Part shown: positions 1 through 9,949 of the stretch, piece after piece
Position numbering within the stretch: the stretch's first letter is position 1
Layout of the letters: the number at the start of each line of letters is the position of its first letter
From: Taxillus chinensis
Taxonomy: Eukaryota > Streptophyta > Magnoliopsida > Santalales > Loranthaceae
Assembly (NCBI GenBank): GCA_023512835.1
Contig: CM042092.1
Location: 41,186,258 to 41,250,257 of the forward strand
DNA: 64,000 nucleotides
Direction of reading: 5' to 3'
Notes under the pieces: generated by a model
What the model was told of the DNA's origin: nothing
Database searches by the model: none
What the model saw: the letters and a program-made list of their open reading frames with translations, nothing else
Made by a program: the position numbers and the translations under genes

Positions 1-1098
1 AGTAATTTAACCGCCTCTTCAGGCCAAGTGATTTAACCGCTTCTTCAGGCCAAGTACCAAACAGACAAACATACAGCATACACCTTGGTCACTCATGCAT
101 AAAACAAAACACTTAGCACGCACACATTCACAAGTGCACAAACCCAGCTTCCCAGGCATAAAAAAAACACGTACTGGGCATATTTACACAAACATATTCA
201 CATAGGCATTTTATCGAACATGTAACATGCACTAACAACCCAACGTCAAAAACACACCAAGGCGCCATTGAAGGCCAACATCCATATAGGAGATCACACC
301 GATATGGATTTACATATAAATATTATAACAATAGCCATAGAAGCTCTATAAAACATCTATACAGGACTAACCCCGGAACAGACCGGGAAAAACAGAACCC
401 CTACCTTAAAGAAGATCCTCCTTGCACCCGCACTAGACGCCGTCTTCCCCATGCACAACGCTCCGGCAGCAACCAGTAGCTCTCCTTCCTTCTCTCTCCC
501 TAGCTCTCTCTCTCTATGATGGCTGCAGTGGCTAACAGAAGGAAACCCTAAACCTAAAACAAGGAAACCTGTACCTCTTTATATAGGCAACACAACATCA
601 AAACGACGTAGTTTTGATTAAGTGAATCCCAGCATCAAAACGACGTAGTTTTGATGGAACAAGCAATGACCTTCCCACATCCATACACACCAAAATATCC
701 ACAATTCCAACCTGGTCCTTTGGGAAAAGATGATTAGAATAACAAAACTAAGGTAACCATGCAAAAATATGCCTGCATGCCAATTTGAACGCCAATTCCC
801 CAATTGGCGTGCAGCTACAAATGCACTCAAACTTTACCCCAAGCCTTCTTGCATCATGTAAAAGACATCCATGCAAAAATAACCTTGCACGCCAAATGGG
901 TCCAATTCGCGTGCACGTCCTTTTGGCCTGAAACTTCTGTGGTAGATAGAAGACATCATTCTAAGAATCTTTTGCTCTGCACGCCAATTCATCTGAGCCC
1001 ATCTACTAGGTCAAAATAAATCTCCAAAACCTGACAAAACAGCTTAAAAGCGCCTGCATATGCATAGCATCTTCCTAGGGCAAAAATGCACGTTATCA
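1..1098 (-). repeat. J: partial chimeric LTR, Tekay-related, cut by the window edge
   Basis: The stretch from 1 to about 655 closely matches the B LTR (13361-14087): the same TTTAACCGCCTCTTCAGGCC repeats, the ATCCATATAGG stem-loop at 280-309, a CT-rich run near 480-520 and a TATA-like box near 578-586 on the minus strand. Beyond about 655 it switches to a U3 like those of A, K and E. Near 1020-1098 it matches the terminal part of solo LTR I, ending in GCACGTTATCA. It is therefore a mosaic of modules seen elsewhere in the window. The left end lies outside the window, so I cannot tell a solo LTR from part of a full element, and no target duplication can be checked. Confidence 0.75.
597..655 (-). 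promoter_or_regulatory. J paired palindromes upstream of TATA
   Basis: Two identical 22-bp palindromes lie at 597-618 and 634-655. Each has arms ATCAAAAC and GTTTTGAT around the core GACGTA. The start-to-start distance is 37 bp. Read on the minus strand they lie about 20-70 bp upstream of a TATA-like box at about 578-586. The same pair occurs in every complete Tekay-type LTR here. A U3 enhancer role is my inference from position and conservation. Confidence 0.6.
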
Positions 1099-1209
1099 CT
1101 TGTCACATGCACCTCCCAAAAGTCCCCTCTTGGGCTCATCTCTTACCTCAAACTTGTGCATTAACATCCAAGGTGTTTGTGGTTAACTTCTTACACACGG
1201 GTCATTACA
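1099..1209 (-). repeat. LTR-like 5' end fragment
   Basis: Read on the minus strand from 1209 the segment starts TGTAATGACCCG, the same start as the A and B LTRs. Its order of short blocks (GCAC..CTCCC, TTGGGCTCA, CTTACCTC) resembles the start of the B LTR at 14331-14502, but it is much diverged from it. No polypurine tract adjoins it at 1210. It may be the outer end of J or a separate LTR relic. Confidence 0.4.
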
Positions 1210-2617
1210 AGGCATAGGCAACAGGACATGCAAACTCTTGATTCGGGACTTTCATGTAGCTCCCAAATACCAACACCTCGATGGCGTGAACCATCTCACT
1301 TACCACGTGTTACTGCACATGAAAAGTTTGCAAGGAGGACATATGTAGGTCGTTCGCCTACCACTACCGCTCTAATGCATACACCTTTTGATATCTGCCC
1401 GACATAAATCTCTCCCCAAGGAGTAGCACTAATACCCCGTCCTAGCAAAACTATCACAATTGACTCAACTCAGGAGATCAAACATTTTTTTTTTCAGAAC
1501 ATCAACACTCTTCTGCATTCCCACACCACATGTATTATACTAATGCATCACCTCCTACTCCTCTGCGTATGGATGCCATGATATCCACACATAAGAACTC
1601 TACTATACACCTATAGCACATATGTAACACTTGCAACAAAACAAAGCAACCAAGACACATGAAATAAACTATAGGGCGGAACACATGTAAGAGAGAGCAT
1701 AATAACCTCCCGCCTCCTCACCTCTTTTAAGCCCATTGCCCACAAGACATGGATCAATGGAATGGTTCTACAACCAAAAGTACATCCTCAACCCCTCGGG
1801 AGATGTCTCCCAAATGTGGGGAAAAACCCGAACAAGGCCTGCCTAATCTCACTTGCTCACCCACTTGCACTGATTGGATTCACTGGGTAAGATTTTATAA
1901 ACCCACGCAGCCGATAGTTGAGTTCCAGAATACTTCACATTTTACACATGTGCATCCCTATTTCACAACATATCATATGAACATCACTAAACATCTCTCA
2001 CACACCACAAGCATGACTCGTGGTCAATGTTTGGCCACCCGAGAACTTGCAGCTGTCTCCACCAGACCCCCACAAGAACCTTAAAATCACATACCACCCT
2101 GACCAACCAATTTAATCTCAATGACTCAAGGAGTGAGGTATACTAAGGGCAAGCTCCTCCCTCAACCCCAATACTAGGAAAGGTTAACTTCCCTCCCGGG
2201 TGGAACTTCTACCCATACCTCCATTCAAATAAAAACATACTTCTATTAGTCAAGGTTGCCAAAATGGCTACCACACAGAGATACGGTTAACACTTTAGAC
2301 CACATTTAAACCATCAAACTCTTTACAACAACTATTTATTATCATAACTATTAGTAATTCATTATTCGTTTGATATCATACATTTATTTATTTATTTATT
2401 TATTTATTTTTCTAATAGGTCACTCACCTCGTCCATTTCGAAACGGTAACACAAACGACCTTCTAAGCCTCACCTAACACAAAACTATGGCTCAAGAGTC
2501 CTCTCAACGAGAATACCCCTCTATCACAAACGTCTTAATTAAATTGCTAGAAACTCAGTAATCAAAGGTTCACTCATCCTCACATAAGCCAATACGAGAC
2601 TCAACCGATCAATATCC
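1210..2617. other. Non-coding stretch, probably internal sequence of B or an older relic
   Basis: I find no retrotransposon protein motif in any frame. The short open frames at 1177-1407 and 1749-2084 read as low-complexity chance peptides. The segment lies downstream (in minus-strand sense) of the gag-like ORF of B, so it may be the pol-less internal region of that element. A poly-T run lies near 1484-1495. No LTR boundary or polypurine tract is convincing here. Confidence 0.4.
2383..2412. repeat. (TTTA)n microsatellite
   Basis: About seven TTTA units in a row within the non-coding stretch beside the B gag-like ORF. Confidence 0.9.
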
Positions 2618-2830
2618 TTAAAGGAAAGTTTTGCTACGCTCTCTTACTAGCCTCACTAGGTAGTCCTCGGCCCCATGCCTTGCTCGCTGAGCCAGTCCTC
2701 TAGCACCATGCCTTGCTTTACCAAAACAGACTGTCTGGAGATGTCCTACCTTTCCACAGATACGGCACTGGTACTGCTTCCTGCTACACCCTCTTTTCCA
2801 ATGCCCCGGTTGTCTACAGCAAGAACAACC
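2618..2830 (-). pseudogene. gag: B: gag-like ORF, C-terminal half with two zinc knuckles
   Basis: On the minus strand from 2830 this 71-codon stretch encodes two CX2CX4HX4C knuckles, CSCCRQPGHWKRGC and CRICGKVGHLQTVC, then a basic tail and a TAA at 2618-2620. Such knuckles bind RNA in retroelement Gag proteins. The frame is continuous with the minus-strand frame that ends at 11554 on the other side of element A, and the 5-bp target duplication accounts for the overlap. No protease or polymerase follows. This is therefore a small gag-type protein of a non-autonomous element, split by A. Confidence 0.7.
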
Positions 2831-3000
2831 TGTAATGACCCGTACTTTTGGGATGTGGAGTTAGTCACATTTATGCCCTTTGGGTGGCAATTATTGGGTT
2901 TAGGGAGTTTTTCCCGCACTCTCTGTGGATAGAACACCTTGTATGATGTTGATCAAGCAATAGGCAAGATTTGGGCTGCCTAGGGAGGCATACATGGGGT

Positions 3001-3128
3001 GCACGTCATATGGGGCATATGACGTGCAAGGGTATTAGTGCTTACCTGTCTTCTTCATGATTCAAGGAAGCTCAGGGTGGATTTTTAGAGCATTTGGAGC
3101 TGCACGTCATAGGGGGATATGACGTGCA
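3001..3128 (+). promoter_or_regulatory. A U3 hairpins with ACGT-core arms
   Basis: Hairpin 1 has perfect 12-bp arms GCACGTCATATG (3001-3012) and CATATGACGTGC (3016-3027) around GGG. Hairpin 2 has 11-bp arms TGCACGTCATA (3101-3111) and TATGACGTGCA (3118-3128). Equivalent hairpins with different arm sequences occur at the matching place in other LTRs of the window. The 3' LTR copy keeps both, each with one mismatch. Confidence 0.6.
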
Positions 3129-3258
3129 TTGTGACGTGCAGGCATATTTTTGCACCGTTACCTTGGTTTTGTGATTCTAAACATCTTTTCCCAAAGGGGT
3201 ATGTTGGAATTGTGGATATCTTGGTGTGTATGGATGTGGGAAGGTCATAGCTTGTTCC

Positions 3259-3334
3259 ATCAAAACTACGTCGTTTTGATACGGGATTCACTTAATCAAA
3301 ACTACGTCGTTTTGATGTTGTGTTGTCTATATAA
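3259..3334 (+). promoter_or_regulatory. A LTR paired palindromes and TATA box
   Basis: Palindromes with arms ATCAAAAC/GTTTTGAT and core TACGTC lie at 3259-3280 and 3295-3316. They are followed 11 bp later by TATATAA at 3328-3334. This looks like a core promoter with a two-site upstream element. In the 3' LTR (10378-10399 and about 10414-10435) both palindromes carry the same G-to-A change at the central CpG. Confidence 0.6.
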
Positions 3335-3576
3335 GGAAGAGAAGCCCTTTGTTTTAGGTTTTAGGGTTGTTGATCCACCAGCCGTCGCAGAGAGAGAGAG
3401 AGAGAGGGAAGGAGAGCTTCTGGTGCTGCCGGAGCGTCTTGCGTGGGTGGTCGGAGTCTTGAGTGGAAGTGGGAGCAGGAGGACATACAAGGTAGGGGTT
3501 CTGTTCTTCCTAAATTCTCCTATGTTCTAGGGTTCTAGGGTAGATTATGGATTATACCTGTTTATATATAAATGTA

Positions 3577-3606
3577 ATCCATATAGGTGTGATCTCCTAT
3601 ATGGAT
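3577..3606 (+). other. Conserved transcribed stem-loop (A copy)
   Basis: Arms ATCCATATAGG (3577-3587) and CCTATATGGAT (3596-3606) flank the loop TGTGATCT. It lies about 245 bp downstream of the TATA box, so it should be in the transcript. Same structure at 10694-10723, 280-309 (one mismatch), 13706-13735, 18116-18145 (one mismatch), 36497-36526, 44297-44326 and 46791-46820. Confidence 0.7.
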
Positions 3607-3817
3607 GTTGGCCCTCAATGGCGGTTTTTGATGTATTCTGGTGTTAGATGGTGTGCATATTAAGTGTTCAATAAAATGCCTGTGTGAATATGCCTAGTAT
3701 GTGTTTGATTTTATGCCTGTGAAAGTGTGTATGCTACGTGTTTGCTTTAATGCTTGTGTAACCTTGTGTGCTGTGTTTGTGGAACCTGATGGCTGTGGAA
3801 GCCCGGGACTGGAACTG

Positions 3818-3931
3818 TTAGCCCGTGTGGCTAAGCCTGAGTGGCCGTGGATATGTTAGCCCGTGTGGCTAAGCCCGAGTGGCTGTGGATATGTTAGCCT
3901 ATATGGCTAAGCCTGTAAGGCTGTGGATATG
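3818..3931 (+). repeat. 38-bp minisatellite, three copies
   Basis: Units start TTAGCCCGTGTGGCTAAGCC and run 3818-3855, 3856-3893 and 3894-3931. The 3' LTR has four units (10935 to about 11085), which explains most of the length difference between the two LTRs. Confidence 0.85.
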
Positions 3932-4402
3932 TGTGTGCCGTGTGAATGTGGAATACGACCTGTTTATATCTTATTGTCACTACACTGCAGCTGTACACAC
4001 CCTCATGTAGACGCTAGGAGCATGGGATGGGTTGGGGAGACATGATCCCTACTAAGCTGTGGTTGCTCACCCCTCCCTCTATGTTGTGTTTTCTTTCAGG
4101 AACATACAGGCGTTAGGTGGGACTCCAAGGTGGAAGACCTTATTTACTTTACCGTCTTTCATTTATGTTATTTTGTGAAAATTGATGTAACCCCAGTGGG
4201 GATGGATTGAAAAGAGGATTTGTTGTAATAAAGACTGGTTTGGATTGTGGATTGCTTTAATGAACATTACTTTCTTGAATGTGGTGTGGATGTTTAAAAT
4301 GTTATATTCGGGGTTTGTATCCTAACCCCTTTGCCCTCCGTGTGGGTAAAAGGGGAGTCACGTACCTGTTTCCTCGGGTTGGAAATCCAGGGCGTGACAA
4401 TA

Positions 4403-4414
4403 TGGTATCAGAGC
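4403..4414 (+). other. A primer-binding site, initiator-Met tRNA
   Basis: TGGTATCAGAGC is the usual plant primer-binding site complementary to the 3' end of initiator methionine tRNA. Three bases separate it from the LTR end. Confidence 0.95.
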
Positions 4415-4905
4415 ATGGTCTAATTGGCCTAGGGTAGTGGGCGGGTCTGGTTATCTTGAGTCCTTTGGAGGAACCTGGAGGGACGTGCCTGATCAACATG
4501 GTCCTCTTGGAGCCTCTAAGGTGTACTTGGGGTAGTCCAGACCTGAGGTAGGATTTGCATGCATTGGCATTAGGGCACTAGTTGCATTAGTTGTTGTATG
4601 TGAAGGTGTGGATAACTGTTAAAATTGTAATTTGATAAAAAGAAAAATGTGAATAATGTGATAAGGTGTGAACTGTGCAACTCTGATTTTTCTTGAAGTA
4701 CCTTGAGCATAACTACAAGAAAAGGTTTTTGTTTATTTGAGCTGTGTGCACTATGGATTGAACGGTGTGCGATGTTGATTGGTGCAATGTGCAAAATGTG
4801 TGTCATGCCATGTACTACTTGACTTGGTAATGGGGTAGAGGTAGTGAAACTTGATAGTAGTCGAACGCGTTATGACGTTTGTGCTTCTTACTTCATGTAG
4901 TAAGA
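4415..4905 (+). other. A untranslated leader
   Basis: About 490 bp between the primer site and the gag ATG, with no coding signal. Closely similar to the G leader (47773-48225). Confidence 0.8.
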
Positions 4906-6201
4906 ATGCCACCGAGGAGAGTGACATGTGCGTCCGGGGCAGTGGTTGATGAGTCATCTGCCCATGAGGGCCCGGGTGAGGGGCAGTCCGTTGGAGGACA
5001 TGCACTGTTGCTGGCACAACTGCGAGAAGGCATCCGGCTGGAAGTCCAAGAGCTGAGGGAGGGTATACGGCAAGAAGTCCGGGAGGAGGTGCGCCGTGAG
5101 ATGGCGACACAGCAGGTGGTGCCACCACCACCGCCACCACCAGCGGGGGAGTTACCAAGGGAGCGTGAGGGTTGGCTGAGTGGCATACCGACTCGTGCAG
5201 AGGATGACGTGGTGACACGGTTCCGAAAGGAACAACCTCCGCGATTCAAAGGGGAGGAGGACCCAGTGTTAGCTGAGCACTGGCTGAGGCAGATCGAGCA
5301 TGTGTTTTCCTTTCTCCTACCCCGGGAGGAGGATAAGGTGAGACTGGCCATTCGGGAGCTGGAGGGGAATGCTCTGGAATGGTGGCAGAGTTTTGTGGGA
5401 AATAGTGCTGTGCAGTTCATGCTTTGGGAGGAGTTTCTACAGCTCTTCCATGATGAATTCTTCCCCGAGTCGTTAAGGTGGCAGAAGAGAGAGGAGTTCG
5501 GCAGCCTGAAATAGGGATCAAAGACAGTGCCCGAGTATGAGCGCGAATTCCGGAGCTTGAGCAGATTTGCTCCCGAGACCGTGGTGCAGGAGGACCTGAA
5601 GGCCCACAAGTTCACCTTGGGTCTCAGGCCAGCACTTAGGCAGAGGGTGGCAATTCTGCGTTTGAGGACCTATGCTGAGGTTGTGGAGACAGCCTGAATA
5701 AATGAGAGGGAGTTGGATGATGGGACGCAGGCCCATCAGGGTCGCCCGTTGTAGGGTGGGTAGGAGCGCGATTCTAGGTCCAAGCGGCCCAAGACTGAGG
5801 AAAGAGATAGCAGTTCTTTCCGCAGCAGGGGACATCCATTAGTGAACCCAGGGAGGTCTAGCTTTGGCGGTAGTAGACAGGGAGGTCCGGTAGGAGGACT
5901 CCCCAGTGGTTGTCATTGCTGTGGGGAGCAAGGCCACTTCAAGAGGGAGTGTCCCAAGAAGAACTGGCGATGCAATAGCTGTGGACGAGAAGGCCATTTG
6001 AGCCGGGTTTGCCGGAGTAGCAACAAGGGAGTTGGAGGCATGGCATCCAGCATGAGGAGTGACGCCAGTTTTCGTACACCAGCAGAGAGACCAGCTCGTC
6101 AATGGTAGGCTAGTCAGGCAGGATCGAGTCAGACCCGACCCCAAGGGAGGCCGGAGCGGCAGTAGACTGAAGCTGGAGGCAACCTTGGCGGGAAACATCC
6201 A
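4906..6201 (+). pseudogene. gag: A gag
   Basis: The start ATG at 4906 begins MPPRRVT, the same start as the E and G gags. The order is a charged, coiled N-terminal part, a proline run, the capsid-type gag domain (RFKGEEDPVLAEHWLRQIEH, ALEWWQSF) and two zinc knuckles near 5920-6020 (CCGEQGHFKREC, CNSCGREGHLSRVC). In-frame stops occur at 5512 (TAG), about 5695 (TGA), 5752, 5758 and 6106. Comparison with G shows that several of these replace CAG, CGN or TGG codons. Gag forms the particle and packages RNA; this copy could make only the first 202 residues. Confidence 0.9.
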
Positions 6202-6744
6202 GTGAGTGAGCCGACCAGTGGCACAGGCCAAGGAAGGGTGTTTGCGTTGGATGCAGCATACCAGGAGGAGGCTGAGCTACCACCTCCACCTGCGGAGGGT
6301 GGAGCAGGACCATCGGTGGTTAGAGGTACCCTCTTAATTTCCCGTATGTCAGCTTCTGTTCTTTTCGATACGGGTGAATCGTGTTCCTTCGCTGCTGAGC
6401 TTCTTATTGATGGCTTGGGGTTAGCTTGTGTGGAGGCCGCGAGGCCCCTAGTTGTAGAGTCTCCAATGGGAGGCATGATTGAGGTACGACATGTGTGTCG
6501 TGACTGTGTGTTAACTATAGGAGAGGTGGAGCTGAGTTTTGACTTGCATGTAATGCCTCTGAGGACGTTTGACCTGATCTTGGGTATGGACTGGCTTATG
6601 GCCTTCCAGGCCAAGATAGATTGTTATCGGCGGCGGGTATCCTTTGTGTCACCTGCGGGGTTTCTTGCACCCTACAGGGGGAGTGGGATCGTGAGGCTAG
6701 TCGGGCTGGGCCAGTGCTGGACCAGTGGGTGCTATTACCCATAG
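6202..6744 (+). pseudogene. pol: A retroviral-type aspartic protease
   Basis: Contains VLFDTGESCSFAAELL near 6358, with the catalytic DTG followed by Glu where D has DTGAS. It also has the downstream [20 protein letters not shown] block. This protease frees the Gag-Pol domains. The frame ends at 6742-6744 and the next domain is in another frame, so a small indel lies near 6650-6720. Confidence 0.9.
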
Positions 6745-8197
6745 GTTGGCAGCCCTGACCTTTGCTGAGGAAGGGAAAGTGGCGAAGAGAGTGTGGCCAG
6801 CAGTTGTTGACCAATTTCAGGATGTCTTCCCCGACCAGTTGAGGAGTTTACATCCTAAGAGGAGTGTGGAGTTCACCATTGAGTTGGTGCCGGGAACGGG
6901 TCCGATTTCCCAAGTAATGTATCATATGGGGCCAGCCGAGTTGAGGGAGCTTCAGAGGCAAATCGAGGAGTTGGTGGGCCAGGGGTATATCAGACCGAGT
7001 ACCTCACCTTGGGGTGCTCCGGTGCTCTTTGCTAAGAAGGCAGATGGCACGCTTCGTCTCTGCATCGACTACAGGAAGCTGAATTCGGTGACTGTGAAGA
7101 ACAAGTATCTGTTGCCTTGGATAGATTACCTGTTTGACCAGTTGAGTGGAGCCCAGTGGTTTTCCAAGATAGATCTACGATCGGGGTATCACCAGCTAAG
7201 GGTTAGGGAGGAGGACATCCCTAAGACTGCTTTTCGGTGCCGGTATGGGCACTATGAGTGGGTGGTGATGCCTTTCGGGCTCACTAATGCACTAGCGGTG
7301 TTTATGCATTTGATGAACCAGGTCTTCGCCCCATATCTGGATTCCTTTGTGGTGGTGTTTATCGAGGATATCTTAGTGTATTCCAAGACGGAGAGGGAGC
7401 ATGTGGAGCATTTGACAACGGTGTTGCAAACCTTGAGAGACCAGCAGTTGTTTGCTAAGTTTGGCAAATGTGAGTTTTGGATGCAGGAGGTTCACTTTCT
7501 TGGCCACATAGTATCAGCTAAGGGAGCTAGGGTGGACCCAGGCAAGATTGAGACTGTGGCATCGTGGGCGCGGCCAACCAACGTTTTTGAGATCCATAGC
7601 TTTCTTGGCTTGGCAGGGTACTATCGTCGTTTTATAGAGGGGTTCTCTCGTTTGGCGGCTCCTATGACGGCGTTGACTAGGAAAGGATTGAAATTTGAGT
7701 GGACGGACAAGTGTCAGCAGGCGTTTGAGACTCTCAAGACCCGTTTGACCACTGCACCTGTGTTGAAGTTGCCTAGGGAGGATATTCCGTATGAGGTATT
7801 TTGCGATGCGTCCAGGGTTGGTTTGGGGTGTGTGCTTATGCAAGAGCACAGTGTGGGAGCTTATGGATCGAGGCAGCTGAAGCCTCATGAGCAGAATTAC
7901 CCTACCCATGATCTTGAGCTGGCGGCTGTCATCTTTGCCTTGAAGAGTTGGCAACATTACCTTTTGGGGGAGAAGTTCGTAGTGTTTTCTGATCACAAGA
8001 GCCTTCGGTACATCTTTACTCAGAAATACTTGAATTTGAGGCAGAGGAGATGGGTGGAGTATTTGCAGACCTTTGACTTTACTCTTGCCTATACCCCGGG
8101 CAAGGGTAATGTTGTGGCTGACGCATTGAGTAGAAAGGGGAAAGCTGAGGTGGCCGTGAGAGAGTGGAAGCTGATGGAGCAGTTGGCGATGTTGTAG
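6725..8197 (+). pseudogene. pol: A reverse transcriptase and RNase H
   Basis: The longest open stretch of A (490 codons). RT blocks run in order: [58 protein letters not shown]. The active site reads FIEDILVYS, where family members have FIDD, so the first catalytic Asp is Glu. RNase H follows with [13 protein letters not shown], the [16 protein letters not shown] block and VVFSDHKSL. It ends at TAG (8195-8197), after which homology continues in frame. This would copy the RNA into DNA and degrade the template; the active-site change argues against activity. Confidence 0.95.
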
Positions 8198-9621
8198 TTG
8201 CAGCCTGTGGCTTGTGATGGTAGGACAGTGCTGAGTCCTATGGTTGTTGTACCTGAGTTGTATCAACGAGTCCGGGAGGGACAATTGGATGATATTGAGT
8301 GTGAGGTTATCCGTGCTCGTGTTGAGGCCGATGAGCTATCTGTGGACTGGACAGAGGGTCCTGAGCATGAGTTGTCTTTTCAGGGGCGGTTAGTAGTGGC
8401 TTCTTCTCTCAGGGATGAGGTGATGAGGGAGTTTCACCAGTCTAGAGTTGTTGTGTATCCAGGGGGTACGAAGATGTAACATGCGCTTCGGGGACATTTT
8501 TGGTGGCCTGGGATGAAACGCGATGTGGCTGCCTTTGTTTCGCGGTGCCTCACGTGTCAGTAGGTGAAGGCTGAGCATCAGCGGCCGGCGGGCATGTTAC
8601 AGCCATTGCCCATAGCGGAGTGGAAGTGGGACCACATAGCGATGGATTTTGTGACGGGTCTTCCACCCACCACAGGGAGGAAAGATATGATTTGGGTGAT
8701 TGTGGATCGACTCACAAAGTCGGCCCATTTCCTAGCTGTTCGCGAGTGGGACTCTATTGGGACCTTGAGTCATCTCTACATGAACGAGATTGTGAGACTG
8801 CATGGAGTACCATTATCGGTTGTCTCTGACCGGGATTCGAGATTCGCTTCCCATTTTTGGGCAAGTTTGCAGGAGGCTATGGGGACCGAACTTCACTTCA
8901 GTACAGCCTTTCACCCTGAGACTGACAGCCAGACAGAGAGGACGAATTAGATTTTGGAGGACATGTTATGGGCCTGTGTGTTAGATTTTGGGGGTTCGTG
9001 GGCAACTCACCTTCCTTTGGTGGAGTTTGCCTACAACAACAGTTATCAGGCATCCATTGGGATGGCTCCTTTTGAGGCGTTGTATGGGCGGCCGTGCCGA
9101 TCACCTTTATGTTGGACTGAGGTCGGAGAGGCAGCTCTCTTGGGACCACAGATGGTTCACGTGGCTACTGAGAAGGTTCAGTTAATCCGTCAACGCTTGT
9201 TATCAGCTCAGAGTCGGCAGAAATCTTACGCGGATCAGCGGTTTGGGCGAGGTTCCAAGCTATCTCCCCGGTTTATTGGTCCTTTTGAGGTTCTGACTCG
9301 TGTGGGGCCAGTGGCTTACCGGTTAGCTTTGCCACCGCGGCTGAGTAGGGTGCACAATGTGTTCCACGTGTCCCGCCAGGGAAGTATCACCCTGACCCCA
9401 CCCATGTGATCGATTGGGGGACATTAGATATTGAGGATGACTTGTCCGTTGTTGAGGCCCCTATCCGTATCCTTGATCGACTGGAGAAGCTTTTCCGTGG
9501 TCGTGCTCTTCCTTTGGTTCGCGTGCTGTGGCAACACCGTGGCATTGAGGAGGAGACATGGGAATGTGAGTCCTTGATGCGTGAGCAGCACCCAGAGTTG
9601 TTCGCAGACAAACAATCCTAA
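8198..9621 (+). pseudogene. pol: A integrase with chromodomain
   Basis: The HHCC zinc-finger region (HALRGHFWWPGM, CLTC) is near 8480-8560. The catalytic core ([29 protein letters not shown]) runs to about 8950 and the C-terminal part (FHVS) follows. A chromodomain (PLVRVLWQHRGIEEETWE) at about 9510-9570 is typical of plant chromoviruses and thought to steer insertion to heterochromatin. Stops lie at 8477, about 8562 and 8948. About 22 codons are missing near 9240 compared with D and E (the [15 protein letters not shown] region), and there is a frameshift near 9380. The end is TAA at 9619-9621. Confidence 0.92.
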
Positions 9622-9949
9622 GGGTGGGAGCTGGCGTTTGGCCAAGGGATAATGTTGTGCTTTGTATGTTGTTTTGTTCGACCTGGTGTATTTATTTATG
9701 TGTTATCCTTTGGACATGTATTGTATCGTTGTATTTGCATTGAGGCATGTGTTGTGATGGGTTTCCATGGATTGTGATGCTTGTGGTATTGCTTATGGTG
9801 GTGTCTTGTTATGTGCTGTTCTGTGTTATGTGAGGCGTATGACCCCTTTTGGGTGTTGTGGCACGTTGTATTGCAATTGGGTAGCATGTGTGTGTTAATC
9901 CTTGCATGTTGGTTCTTTTTGAGGACGAAAAGTCTTAAGGGGGAGAGGA
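9622..9949 (+). other. A 3' untranslated stretch and polypurine tract
   Basis: About 315 bp of GT-rich non-coding sequence ends in the purine run AAGGGGGAGAGGA (9937-9949), immediately before the LTR start. It serves as the plus-strand primer. Confidence 0.85.

Larger units (their letters stand above)
2831..4399 (+). repeat. A 5' LTR
   Basis: 1569 bp, TGTAATGACC...GCGTGACA. U3 holds two hairpins (3001-3128) and the paired palindromes (3259-3316). A TATA-like TATATAA lies at 3328-3334, followed by a GA-rich run near 3390-3412. The 11-bp-arm stem-loop is at 3577-3606, and a 38-bp repeat array at 3818-3931 lies in the distal part. The primer-binding site starts 4 bp after the LTR end. Confidence 0.95.

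Noticed and set aside
1..1209. 1-1209 as the 3' LTR of B
   Set aside because: R/U5 matches B, but U3 is quite different from the B 5' LTR, and no polypurine tract adjoins 1209. The two LTRs of one element should be alike.
1749..2084. 111-codon plus-strand ORF as a host gene
   Set aside because: No recognisable domain, composition like its non-coding surroundings, and it lies between retroelement parts.
3150..3530. 126-codon ORF in the A LTR
   Set aside because: It spans palindromes, the TATA box and a GA microsatellite of the LTR. The Arg-Glu run comes from the GA repeat.
4893..5615. 240-codon minus-strand ORF opposite A gag
   Set aside because: Antisense shadow of the gag frame; Ser/Pro-rich with no motif.
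7514..8284. 256-codon minus-strand ORF opposite A RNase H
   Set aside because: Antisense shadow; the sense strand has clear RT/RNase H motifs.
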